The notes under the pieces: generated by a model
The model's input: the letters and a program-made list of their open reading frames with translations, nothing else
What the model was told of the DNA's origin: nothing
The model's database searches: none
Position numbers and translations under genes: made by a program
Part shown: positions 55,187-64,000 of the stretch, in pieces
How positions within the stretch are numbered: position 1 is the first letter of the stretch
Layout: every line of letters starts with the position of its first letter
Source: CAZPBN01 sp964584935
GTDB taxonomy: Bacteria > Acidobacteriota > Aminicenantia > Aminicenantales > Aminicenantaceae
Direction: 5' to 3'
Assembly: GCA_964584935.1 (NCBI GenBank)
Contig: CAZPBN010000001.1
Coordinates: forward strand, 62,001-126,000
DNA: 64,000 nt

Positions 55187-57043
55187 ATGGAAAACAAAGA
55201 CCTTTTGTATTCATGGAAAGAGATTTCAAATTATCTATCCAGGGACATCAGAACCTGTTACAGATGGGAAAAAAAATTCAATCTTCCTGTACACAGAATC
55301 GATGATAATTCTCCTCGTTCGAAAGTCTTTGCTTACAAATCCGAAATCGATAAATGGTTAAAGGAAAGATCAAAAAACCGGAACAAAATAATCACCAATT
55401 TATATAAAAAACCTGTTTTTATAATCGGAATAATCATTATTTTTTCCTTGATATTTCTCTTTCTCGGATACAATCTAATCAATAAAAAAAGAAACCTCAC
55501 TTTGTCTGAGGAATACAATTCCATTTTAGTTCTTCCCTTCAAAGATTCGAATAATTCCTATCAAGACAATTACTTTTCAGACGGAATGACTAAAGAACTC
55601 ATATACAATCTTTCCCAGTTGAACACTATTAAAGTGATTCCCATATCTTCTATATCTTCTTATAAAGTATCCGATAAAAGTCCTGAAGAAATAGGAAAAA
55701 ATCTTGGCGTCAATTACGTTTTATATGGGAACGCAGAAAGAGAAGAAGACAATTTCATTCTTAATGTCAATCTTATTAAAACAAAAACAAAAGATCGAAT
55801 TTGGACGAATAAATACAGCACAAATCTTGATGATTCTTTTTCTGTGTTAAAAAACATATGCAATCAAGTCAATGAAGCCATTTTTAATAAAACCATAGAC
55901 CAATATGAAAATTCTTATTTTCCAAAGGCTCACCCTTATAATTCCAAAGCCTATGATAACTATTTAAAAGGAAAATATATATCCACTCAATCCTCTCAAA
56001 ATATATCGGAAGATCCTTTGAAACTATATCTCAATGGAAAGTATTATTCTCGAACTCTGACCCAGGAAACAAATGACATGGCTATCAGTTATTTTAATGA
56101 GGCCATCAATATTGATGAAAATTTTGCCCGGGCTTATATCGCTTTGGCTCATTGTTATTTGAACAACGTCAATTTAGGCTGGGATTTTGACAAAAGATGG
56201 ATCAATCAAGCAGAAAAACTGATTAAAAAAGCCCATAATATAACACCGGATATTCCTGAATATTACAGGACATACACCAAGCTTTTATTGATAAGAAAAC
56301 TTGGCTTCAATGAAGATACTCTATTCAAAGCCATAAATCTCGGCAAAGAGGGAATTGAAAAATATCCCATGAATGCCCGAATCCATTCTATCCTTGGATA
56401 TTGTTTTTATTTAAAATATGCTGAAGAAGGCAACCAAAATGATTTTCATAAAGCTTTAAAATGCAAGCAGGACAGCTTTTTCCTCGATGAGAGAAATTTC
56501 AGTAATATACACTTTTCTGAATTATTAATGCTTTCAAAAGACTTTGAAAATGCACTGGTTGTCTGCAATCAGATAGATAATCATTCTTCATTTCCAAGAC
56601 TCCAATACAGAATAGGAGAAATCTATTACTATATGGGAAATCTGAAGGAAAGCAGAAAAACATTCCAGCAGATCAACACTCCTTTTTTAAACAAACTGAG
56701 TTCCTTATTTTACTTGGGTATGGTTGAATCCCAATCGGGTCGAGAACAAGAAGCTTTAAAAATCATTCAGGAAATGGAAAGGCTCTCTCCGGATCCTAAA
56801 AAATTCTATGAACAAGATTTGAAACTTGCATCCATTTATATGGGTATAGGGAGAAAAGAAGAAGGATACAAACACCTTCAATCTTTTTTTGAACATCCCT
56901 TAGCCAAAAGACAGAAATATATTTACTTCAGATATATAGATATTGACAAGAATTTCGACTCTGTAAGAAGAGAAGAAAGATTTAAAAAATTTCTAAAAGA
57001 TATGGAGGACAAATCATGGCTAGCGGCAAAACTATTGAAGTAA
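55187..57043 (+). CDS. Membrane-anchored HTH / TolB-like / TPR regulator
   Basis: 618 residues. Residues 8-60 form a winged-HTH-like domain (LLYSWKEISNYLSRDIRTCYR) with VFAYKSEIDKWL. One TM helix follows (77-97). The extracytoplasmic part begins with a TolB/FlgO-like domain (SILVLPFKDSN ... DGMTKELIYNLSQL ... GVNYVLYGNA) and then ~350 residues of TPR-like helices. The same order is common in Acidobacteriota-type genomes, as a CadC-like one-component sensor. It ends inside the next gene (28-bp overlap), so its regulation is linked to the small peptide. Likely a transcriptional regulator sensing a periplasmic signal. Confidence 0.8.
   Translation: MENKDLLYSWKEISNYLSRDIRTCYRWEKKFNLPVHRIDDNSPRSKVFAYKSEIDKWLKERSKNRNKIITNLYKKPVFIIGIIIIFSLIFLFLGYNLINKKRNLTLSEEYNSILVLPFKDSNNSYQDNYFSDGMTKELIYNLSQLNTIKVIPISSISSYKVSDKSPEEIGKNLGVNYVLYGNAEREEDNFILNVNLIKTKTKDRIWTNKYSTNLDDSFSVLKNICNQVNEAIFNKTIDQYENSYFPKAHPYNSKAYDNYLKGKYISTQSSQNISEDPLKLYLNGKYYSRTLTQETNDMAISYFNEAINIDENFARAYIALAHCYLNNVNLGWDFDKRWINQAEKLIKKAHNITPDIPEYYRTYTKLLLIRKLGFNEDTLFKAINLGKEGIEKYPMNARIHSILGYCFYLKYAEEGNQNDFHKALKCKQDSFFLDERNFSNIHFSELLMLSKDFENALVVCNQIDNHSSFPRLQYRIGEIYYYMGNLKESRKTFQQINTPFLNKLSSLFYLGMVESQSGREQEALKIIQEMERLSPDPKKFYEQDLKLASIYMGIGRKEEGYKHLQSFFEHPLAKRQKYIYFRYIDIDKNFDSVRREERFKKFLKDMEDKSWLAAKLLK
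57004..57018 (+). promoter_or_regulatory. Strong Shine-Dalgarno and start of the small peptide gene
   Basis: GGAGG at 57004-57008, 7 nt before ATG 57016, lies inside the end of the regulator gene. This supports real, coupled translation of the 69-residue frame. Confidence 0.75.
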
Positions 57044-57225
57044 CTCCTAACATTGAAAAATGTATGGAAGTACTTAAGGATGTAATCGAATCACTCCCCC
57101 AGGAAAAAAAAGAAGCAGCCAAAGGAGCAATCCAATACCTTGATGACACATTTCAAGGAAAAGCTCAACCTATGGGGGGAAGAGGATGCCTGCAAGGAAC
57201 ACTATACATTGATACGGGGGCATAA
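57016..57225 (+). CDS. 69-residue peptide, candidate precursor of a radical-SAM-modified product
   Basis: A short peptide with a helical, charged leader-like part (EKCMEVLKDVIESLPQEKK) and a glycine-rich tail. Residues 54-55 are GG, followed by RGCLQGTLYIDTGA to the end (C58). This is the size and layout of a RiPP precursor, with GG as a possible leader cleavage point. It overlaps the regulator by 28 bp, has a strong RBS, and is followed 42 bp later by a radical SAM/SPASM gene. No known precursor family was recognised; the RiPP role is inferred from size, tail and context. No signal peptide. Confidence 0.65.
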   Translation: MASGKTIEVTPNIEKCMEVLKDVIESLPQEKKEAAKGAIQYLDDTFQGKAQPMGGRGCLQGTLYIDTGA

Positions 57226-57267
57226 ATTATCTTTTCTATCCTATATTTCCTATTTTTTCTCATTTAA

Positions 57268-58337
57268 TTGAAATTAAATGCCCTAACGCTTGTGGTTACA
57301 TCTGATTGCAATTTCAGATGTCAATACTGTTACATCACTAAAAGCAAACATTATTTAAGTTTACCTGCAGCCCAAAAAAGTATTGTTTTTTTTTACCTAA
57401 ATTAGCCAAGGAGTTTTATCTAAATTTTTACGGGGGAGAACCCCTTCTTGCCTGGAATCTTATTAAAAAAACAATCTCTTTTGTTAAAACGAAAAATAAA
57501 GCAAACAAGAACGTTCACTATTCCATCACAACCAATGGAAGCCTTCTTTCCAAAAATATCATTGATTTTTTTGACCAAAACAATTTCTCAATTGTATTGA
57601 GTTTTGACGGCATAGCACAGGACATACAAAGGAAAATAGGGTCATCAAAAAAAATTATTTCCCATATCAATGAACTCTTAAAACGGCGAAATATCTATTT
57701 TGAAATCAACAGTGTATTCAATCCCGAAGGTGTTCATCTTCTGTCTGACTCCATTCAATCTATTATTGACCTGGGGGTTCCAAATATAAGACTCTCTCTT
57801 TCCACCATAAAGCCATGGAACGAGGACTCTATAGAAAACCTGAACCAAGAACTTATCAAACTCAGAAAAACTCTCCTTCATTTTTATAACATCCACAATC
57901 AAATTCCGGTTATCAATTTTAGAAAAGATAAAAATGAAGGAATTTTTCGCTGCTATGCTGGTCAGGATAGGTTGACAATTACTCCCACAGAAGAAATAGT
58001 GGGATGCCATATTTTTCATGAATATCTAAGGGGAAAAGAAAAAACACCGGAATATAAAAAATATTCTTTTGGAAATCTTGATTATTTTATGAAAAATTTC
58101 CCTAAAATATACAAAGAGATTTCCTCTAATTATTCTCAATTTTCTATGGAGAATTACTCAACTCCCAAAAGGCACTGCTTTCTTTGTCCTGATTTAAAAT
58201 ATTGCGGTATATGCCCCGCCAATGCCGCTCTTGCCGGAAGTCCTATAGGCAAAATCCCTTGGCACATGTGTCAAATAAAAAAGATCCGCATCAAACAAAT
58301 AAAGCTGTTCTGGAAGGAATTAGGTCTTCTTGAGTAA
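57268..58337 (+). pseudogene. Radical SAM/SPASM protein with one frameshift, candidate peptide maturase
   Basis: The frame from TTG 57268 opens LKLNALTLVVTSDC and carries the cluster motif CNFRCQYC (57307-57330). It breaks at a run of nine T (57386-57394). One extra T would restore continuity into the rest of the gene, which includes FYLNFYGGEPLLAWNL, then NVHYSITTNGSLLS, then LSFDG. The C-terminal half (in frame from 57597) has a SPASM-type set: GCHIF and then CFLCPDLKYCGICP with a last C in WHMCQIKK. Rejoined length is about 357 residues. It may be a recent pseudogene or an assembly error in a homopolymer. Radical SAM/SPASM enzymes commonly modify ribosomal peptides, and a peptide gene lies directly upstream. 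Confidence 0.8.
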
Positions 58338-58758
58338 TCAAATTGAACTTATGAATTCTAACTCCATTAAACAAATTTCTTATCTAAAACGTATTAATCA
58401 AGTATAATGAGGTATCATTCCGCTTTGGAAAAAAATTTGAATGCCTTATATTAATCCATCCACATCAAAAAAGCTTGTCAAATCAGCCCTTATTCTTGCC
58501 CTCAGAGAAAAAGAACTGTCTATCATGAACAATTCTTAAATACATCGACCAATTTCCTGCTCCCATCTGACCTTCCTCAAATAGAAGTTTACTAACAAAA
58601 TTATGGTGATAGGTGCTCTCTCCTCAGCTCCTTCTTAGAGAACCTTAATAGTTTAGAGAACTTCAATATCTGATACAATTTGATAGTTTATTTCGTCAAT
58701 ATTAATATAATAAAGCTTTACCTGGTCCTTTTCAAAAGCAGGAAGTGAACCAAGAAGA
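58338..58758. other. Intergenic region without a recognised gene
   Basis: 421 bp. Only very short frames are present (for example an ATG at 58441 opening 32 codons with KKLVKSALILALREKEL), none recognised. It may contain the debris of a lost gene between the maturase and the adaptor, or the adaptor's promoter. Confidence 0.45.
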
Positions 58759-59994
58759 ATGACATTTTCAAAAAAAACACTCACCTTTGTTTTAATCTCT
58801 ATCATCATCATTATGTTTATTTTTTTCCTATTTTTTAAAATAAAAAATAACAAAATTTCAAATGATTTCTCTGAGAATTTTCCTGTTTCCAATAAGGAGG
58901 CAAAAAAAACACCGCTCCCTGTTAAAGTGGAGCCAGCCAGGTACGATGATCTCATTATTTATTTAAAGACTCCGGGAATAGCTGTTTCCAATCACAAAAT
59001 AGATATGAAAGCAGATATATCAGGGACTATCGAAAAAATATTCGTCCGGGAAAGTCAACATGTGAACAAAGGAGATATTCTTGTCCAACTGGACGATACG
59101 GAGTATGAATTGGATCTCCAACAAGAAGAAGCCGAATATCTATCCTCTTTATCAGAATATATGCTTGATCAGGAATTTGAACATAAGGATAAAACCAAAA
59201 CCGATGAAGACATAAATAAACTAAAAAAAGCCAAAGAAGATTTTAAACATATAATAGCACTTTATAATGAAAAGCAGATATCAAAACAAGAATTCGAACG
59301 ACACAAACAAGATTACGAGTCTTTATTGATTGGATTTGGAGAAAAGAGCGAACAGGTGAGAGCTTCGGTGAAAGGTTTAACTCAAGCTAAAATCAGAGTC
59401 AAAAAAGCAAAAATAAATCTTGAAAAAACAAAAATTAAGGCTCCTTTCTCAGGTAGAGTATGCGACATAAAGATATCCCCCAATGAAACCATAACCAGTG
59501 GAAGCGAACTTTTTACTTTAGTCAATATCGAGAAAATTCAAGTTAAAGCAAGGGGTCTTGAAAGTGAAATAGGAAAAATAAAAACAGGCCGTCAAGCTGA
59601 AATCATATTCAGTGCTTATCCTGAAATATTGTTTAGTGGAACAATACAATCGATAAGTCCTCTTGTTGATCCTGAAAACAACACATGTGATATATTTATA
59701 GAGGTGCCTAATCCAGAGGAAAAAATCAAGCCCGGAATGCATGCTGAAGTGAATATCATCTCTGAAATCTATGAACATAGACTTCTTGTTTCTCAAGAAG
59801 CATTACTGGTCCGGAATGGAAGGAAACTTGTTTTTGTCATCAAAGATGGACTTTCAAAATGGAGGTATACGGAGGTTGGAAAAGTAAATGAACGCGACGT
59901 GGAAATCCTGAACGGTGTCCAAGAAGGAGAGCTGGTTGCAGTCAGTGGACACTTGACTTTATCCCATGATGCTTCAGTCCAGATTATCGAATAG
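58759..59994 (+). CDS. RND-type periplasmic adaptor (membrane fusion protein)
   Basis: 411 residues. One N-terminal TM anchor (FVLISIIIIMFIFFLFF) is followed by the split lipoyl domain (KADISGTIEKIFVRESQHV and KAPFSGRVCDIKISPNETI), a long coiled-coil hairpin (~115-225) and beta-barrel and membrane-proximal domains (IKPGMHAEVNIIS, LVSQEALLVRNGRKLVFVI). It links an inner-membrane pump to a TolC-like channel. No permease follows it; the only RND permeases in the window are the divergent pair at 48.5-54.9 kb, which lack an adaptor. The weak RBS AAGAAG precedes the ATG. Confidence 0.88.
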   Translation: MTFSKKTLTFVLISIIIIMFIFFLFFKIKNNKISNDFSENFPVSNKEAKKTPLPVKVEPARYDDLIIYLKTPGIAVSNHKIDMKADISGTIEKIFVRESQHVNKGDILVQLDDTEYELDLQQEEAEYLSSLSEYMLDQEFEHKDKTKTDEDINKLKKAKEDFKHIIALYNEKQISKQEFERHKQDYESLLIGFGEKSEQVRASVKGLTQAKIRVKKAKINLEKTKIKAPFSGRVCDIKISPNETITSGSELFTLVNIEKIQVKARGLESEIGKIKTGRQAEIIFSAYPEILFSGTIQSISPLVDPENNTCDIFIEVPNPEEKIKPGMHAEVNIISEIYEHRLLVSQEALLVRNGRKLVFVIKDGLSKWRYTEVGKVNERDVEILNGVQEGELVAVSGHLTLSHDASVQIIE

Positions 59995-60014
59995 CTTTCC
60001 CCTGAATTTTGAAA

Positions 60015-62228
60015 TTACGATAATAATTCAAGAAGCAATTCCCGGCAATCCTGGGAAGACTCGAGATAATATTTTGCATGGGTTTCTTTTAATCCTATTT
60101 TTATAGAATAGGCAAATTCCGGTAAATTTTTAAACAGATCCTCATCTGTCCAATCATCTCCGATTGCCAAAATAAAATCCCAGTTTTGCTCTTTAATAAA
60201 TTTCTCAGCGATAACCCCTTTGTTTATTTCTCTAAAAGTGACCTCGATCACCTTGTTTCCACGCAAAACTTGAAGATCTGTGTTAGCAAGAAAATCACTC
60301 AAATATTCAAACAATTCTTTTGATCTGATTTCACCCAATTCAGGACTCGCCTTACGGTAATGCCAGACAAGACTATAATCTTTCTCTTCCACGACAGATC
60401 CAGGAACATTTATCTCATAATTTCTAAATATCTCCATTAACTCCTCTTTCCAATCGGTTGATAATTTAACTAATGTATTCCAGTCCCGGTTATAATTTTC
60501 TTTGATCCAGGCTCCATGTTCAGCAACAAGAAAACATTTGATATTTCCCAACCATTTTTCTATGGTGTTGTGATCCCGACCGCTAATAATCACAAGCCTG
60601 TTTTTCTTATCTGCAGACAGCATTTTTAGAATTCTTTTGAGCTCTACATCAGGCACTGCTAATTCCGGCCGGGAAGCAAAGGAAACCAAAGTTCCATCAT
60701 AATCCAGAAAGATAAGTCTTTTCGTTTTGTTCTTATAATCTGATACAATCCTATTTTTTAACTCTCTATTGAGTTTCCTCTGCTCCTTTTCGCTTTGTTG
60801 ATTTTTGACATATAATATTGTCTCGATAAAATTTTTTATCCATAAATATATATCATATTTAAAGATTCTCTTCTTCATGATATTCATTCGTTCATTCTGT
60901 TCTTTTTCCTTCATTTCAAGCGCCTGTTTCAAAGCAGCCGCCAAGGCTTCCCTGCTGTTGACATTGACAAGCATGGCTTCACTCAATTCAGCCGAAGCTC
61001 CGGCTGTCTCACTCAGTATCAATACTCCTTTATTGTTATTTTTAGCGGCAATGTATTCTTTTGCAACCAAATTCATTCCATCGCGTACAGGAGTCACAAA
61101 GCCGACATCAGCGATAGAATAAAGGGGAAAAAGTTCTTCAAACGGAAGAGAACGGTATAGATAGTGTATGGGAACCCATCCGCTTTTTCCAAATCTGCCA
61201 TTAATTCTTCCAATCAACTCATCAATTTTTTGTTTAAGAAGAGAATAATCTTTGACTATTGTTCTTGAGGGAACACAGAGCATTATGTAGATGAACCGTC
61301 CATGCCATTTTTTATTTTTTTCTAAAAACAATTCAAAGGCTTCCAATCTTTTAGGGATTCCTTTTGAGTAATCCAATCTGTCAACGGAAAGAATTATTTT
61401 TTTATTTGTGGCCTGCATATCCTTTTTTTGCTTGTCTATTTTCTTGATAATGGAAGAAGCCTGACTCAATTCTTCAAACTTTTTCGCATCAATTCCCATA
61501 GGAAAATTACCCACTCTGACAATTCTATTTTTAATACGGAATGATCCAAATTCATGTTCATATCCTAATATTCTCAATACACTGCTTATAAAATGACGTG
61601 TGTATTCATAAGTATGAAATCCAATCAGATCAGCCCCTAAAAGACCTTCCAGAATTTCTCTTCTCCAGGGCAAAATTCGGAATATTTCTGAAGAAGGAAA
61701 AGGAATATGAAGGAAGAAACCTATGGTGCTATCAGGTTGAGCTTGCCTGATAATATGGGGCAATATCATAAGGTGGTAATCATGAATCCATATAATATCA
61801 TTCGGATTGGCTATCTCACTAACCTTATAAAAAAATTTTTGGTTCACATTTTTATAAACGTTCCAATCTGAAAATTCAAAAGTGCAATAAGATGAAAAGT
61901 AATGAAAAAGAGGCCAAAGGGTGCTGTTTGAAAATCCATAATAATACTTATCCAACTCTCTTTTACTAAGAAAAACTGGATAGCACTGGTGTTCTTTTTC
62001 TAAAATATTCTCCAAGTACTCTTTCTCTTCTTCATTTTTAGGATAATAGTTCGGCCATCCTATAAGGACTGCTTTGCCCTCTTTTTGAAGAGAACGCAAT
62101 CCTGTGGCTAAACCACCAGGGCTCTGTTCTATGGAATAGCTGCCTTCTTTCTGTTTTTTGATAGATACAGGCAACCTGTTAGAGACAACGATAATCCTTT
62201 GTTTGCTTTTTACTCCCTTTTTATTCAT
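60015..62228 (-). CDS. otsA-otsB: Fused trehalose-6-phosphate synthase / phosphatase
   Basis: 737 residues. The N-terminal GT20 domain (~10-480) has IVVSNRLPVSIKKQ, SPGGLATGLRSL, WIHDYHLMILPHIIRQ and RDGMNLVAKEYIAA. A C-terminal HAD phosphatase (~500-737) has FLDYDGTLVSF with catalytic aspartates, IISGRDHNT and IGDDWTDEDLF. The two-step pathway from UDP-glucose and glucose-6-P to trehalose is thus in one chain, useful for osmotic or heat stress. It lies 42 bp after the GH3 gene, same strand. Confidence 0.95.
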   Translation of the reverse strand: MNKKGVKSKQRIIVVSNRLPVSIKKQKEGSYSIEQSPGGLATGLRSLQKEGKAVLIGWPNYYPKNEEEKEYLENILEKEHQCYPVFLSKRELDKYYYGFSNSTLWPLFHYFSSYCTFEFSDWNVYKNVNQKFFYKVSEIANPNDIIWIHDYHLMILPHIIRQAQPDSTIGFFLHIPFPSSEIFRILPWRREILEGLLGADLIGFHTYEYTRHFISSVLRILGYEHEFGSFRIKNRIVRVGNFPMGIDAKKFEELSQASSIIKKIDKQKKDMQATNKKIILSVDRLDYSKGIPKRLEAFELFLEKNKKWHGRFIYIMLCVPSRTIVKDYSLLKQKIDELIGRINGRFGKSGWVPIHYLYRSLPFEELFPLYSIADVGFVTPVRDGMNLVAKEYIAAKNNNKGVLILSETAGASAELSEAMLVNVNSREALAAALKQALEMKEKEQNERMNIMKKRIFKYDIYLWIKNFIETILYVKNQQSEKEQRKLNRELKNRIVSDYKNKTKRLIFLDYDGTLVSFASRPELAVPDVELKRILKMLSADKKNRLVIISGRDHNTIEKWLGNIKCFLVAEHGAWIKENYNRDWNTLVKLSTDWKEELMEIFRNYEINVPGSVVEEKDYSLVWHYRKASPELGEIRSKELFEYLSDFLANTDLQVLRGNKVIEVTFREINKGVIAEKFIKEQNWDFILAIGDDWTDEDLFKNLPEFAYSIKIGLKETHAKYYLESSQDCRELLLELLS

Positions 62229-62270
62229 AAAAACAATTTCACTTATTATTATTGTATCTTTTATGACTTC

Positions 62271-64000
62271 CTATTTCAAATCTATAAGTTGTTTATTGAG
62301 ACTTTTTTTAGGGAGAACCAATCCGTGACCTGCAGGAAAGCATTCAGGTATAGAAACAGGCAACGTTCCACTTACTTCAATGTGTCCATACATTGCCTTC
62401 GCAGCCATTACCTGGGCCATCGGAGAATTCCGGTAGGCACACACATAAGCATCCACATCTGGGAAATACTTTAGAAAATAAGGACTTCCAAAAGAAACAA
62501 CAACCACAGGAACAGATTTATTCAACGCTTCTTTAATAATATTAATATGATTCAACTCAAGTCCCACACTTCCCTTCCATGCCCGTACTCGAGAAAAAAG
62601 AGCAAAGATCAAAACATCAGCTTCAGAATTTTTTTCGAATGCCTCCTGGATATATTCCTTTCCGGTTGACTACTCAGCATAAAATTCAGAAGAATCAGGG
62701 GATAATTTTTTTATTTCATTGACAAAAATGCTTCCCGCATAATAATCTCCCGGATCACTGCTTAAAGAAAAGATAGCTGCTTTCACTTTTTTCTCTGATA
62801 AGGGAAGAATACCATCATTGTTTTTCACCATGGTTATGGATTTCTTAAAAATATCATTGGCACACTGAATGTGTCTTTCAGAGGAAATGATTTTATCCAA
62901 TAGTTCAAAGTTGACTTTCCTGTTTCTATTGAGACCAACTCGGGCTTTTGCCTTAAGAATCCTTTGGACGGACAAATCAATTCTATTCTCAGAGATCTCA
63001 CCCTTTCTGACAGATTGAACAAGAGTCTCAATCACTTCTTCTGGTTCAGGAGGGAGAAGTATGCAATCAGCCCCTGCAATGACAGCCTTTTTTGCAGCTT
63101 CTTTAGCAGAATAGATTTTGGTTATTCCTCCCATATCCATGGCATCTGTAACAATAATTCCCTCAAATCCCATTTCCTTTCTTAAAAGGTCATTTATTAT
63201 AACCGGAGAAAGAGTGGCTGGCCGGTTTGAAACCGGATCAACAGCTGGAAGGCTGATATGAGCCGTCATTACAGCCTGAACTCCCGCATTGATGGCTTTT
63301 TTAAATGGATACAGTTCCACTTCATTCAAACGTTTTCTATTTCCCTCTACCACGGCAAGAACATTGTGGGAATCCAAATCAGTATCCCCGTGTCCAGGAA
63401 AATGTTTTGCGGTTGCTATAAGGCCGTTTTCCTGACATCCTTTAATAAAAGCCTGAGCTAAAAGCCCCACTTGTTCTGGTTTCTCTCCAAACGAACGTGT
63501 ATTGATAATAGGATTCTCTGGATTTATATTGACATCCACAACAGGAGAAAATGTCATATGGATCCCTAAGGCCCGGGCTTCCAGAGCTGTTATCTCACCC
63601 ATTTTATAAGCAAGCTCTTGTGAACCTGTTGCCCCTACTGACATTAAAGGAGGGAAGAGAACTGCACCTTCTATTTGATTGCCAAGCCCTCTTTCCAGGT
63701 CAGAAGCAATCAAAAGAGGAATGTCTGAAACAGACTGCATGGCATTGGTCAAATAAGCTGTCTCATACACATTCCCTCCAAAAAGAATAAAACCTCCGAT
63801 TTTTTGTTTCAGAATCAAAGATAATATTCTCTCCAGTTCATCACTGTTTCTATTTAAAAATCGTCCTGAATAACGGCAGATAATCATTTGGCCAATTTTT
63901 TCTTCTAACGTCATCTTGTCTGAAACCTTCTCCACCCATCTTTCCTGGGAATGTCCGTAACTCAAAGTGGGTTTAATTTCTGTTTTTAAACTGCATTGAA
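62271..64000 (-). pseudogene. GH3 beta-N-acetylhexosaminidase interrupted by an in-frame TAG, 5' end beyond window
   Basis: Two blocks in the same frame are separated by a TAG at 62670-62672. The first has the catalytic (beta/alpha)8 domain: ASDLERGLGNQIEG, AKHFPGHGDTDLDSHNV (the His-containing loop of NagZ-like GH3) and GIIVTDAMDMGGI (nucleophile D). The second block (to 62271) is the C-terminal alpha/beta sandwich (KSVPVVVVSFGSPYFLKYFPD). Reading through the TAG gives continuous sequence (SSEFYAE-stop-STGKEYIQEAF). The frame stays open upstream to the window edge, with a cysteine (QCSLKTE) that could be a lipoprotein site. Relatives cleave N-acetylglucosamine from muropeptides or chitin. 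Confidence 0.85.

Noticed and set aside
58441..58539. Short frame MPYINPSTSKK... between the maturase and the adaptor
   Set aside because: Only 32 codons, no ribosome site and no recognisable family; treated as non-coding or debris.
62670..62672. TAG as a recoded amino acid (pyrrolysine)
   Set aside because: TAG terminates several intact genes in this window and no pylT or pyl genes are seen; a nonsense mutation is simpler.

Overview
The window is AT-rich and densely coded. It reads as a chromosomal segment of a Gram-negative, probably anaerobic bacterium. Evidence for an outer membrane is an Omp85-type barrel protein, a lipocalin, a LolA-like protein and tripartite RND export parts. Evidence for anaerobic metabolism is a pyruvate:ferredoxin oxidoreductase and an oxygen-sensitive glycyl radical enzyme with its activase. 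A membrane regulator built as HTH / TM / TolB-like / TPR and a propeller-type sensor remnant are styles common in Acidobacteriota and Candidatus Aminicenantes. That placement is inference only; no taxonomic marker is decisive here.

Layout. 1-6.5 kb: a truncated zinc alcohol dehydrogenase, a lone receiver protein, a methyltransferase, and a three-gene group (alpha-oxoamine synthase, short-chain reductase, GNAT) that looks like a long-chain base or ceramide-type lipid pathway. 6.7-9.1 kb: a decayed propeller-GGDEF gene, a small secreted protein, an initiator tRNA and a full-length copy of a MITE-like repeat. 9.1-14.9 kb: nuoJKLMN, separated from the rest of complex I, with a consensus promoter. 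15-19 kb: lipocalin, rnpB whose 5' end is read through by an NtrC-type regulator gene, and folC. 19-25 kb: decayed M16 peptidases, a Xaa-Pro aminopeptidase, and a glycyl radical enzyme plus activase whose active-site residues point to trans-4-hydroxyproline dehydratase. 25-31 kb: a five-gene phosphorelay cluster that looks internally duplicated. 31-41 kb: nifJ, recR-ybaB-dnaX, maeB, rocD. 41-46.5 kb: two serine tRNAs, a cell-envelope gene group, tadA and three more repeat copies. 46.5-55 kb: hflKC and two overlapping RND permeases. 55-60 kb: a regulator, a 69-residue peptide, a radical SAM/SPASM gene carrying one frameshift, and an RND adaptor, which together resemble an undescribed peptide-modification and export cassette. 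60-64 kb: a fused trehalose-6-P synthase/phosphatase and a GH3 glycosidase split by an in-frame amber codon.

Two themes cut across the window. The first is a non-autonomous element family of about 457 bp. Two full copies have 9-bp target duplications, and three further copies are shortened or degenerate. Several copies sit beside tRNA genes. The second is gene decay: five loci carry internal deletions, a frameshift or a nonsense codon. The metabolic genes fit an amino-acid-using anaerobe: hydroxyproline and ornithine both feed pyrroline-5-carboxylate, and pyruvate and malate feed ferredoxin and acetyl-CoA.
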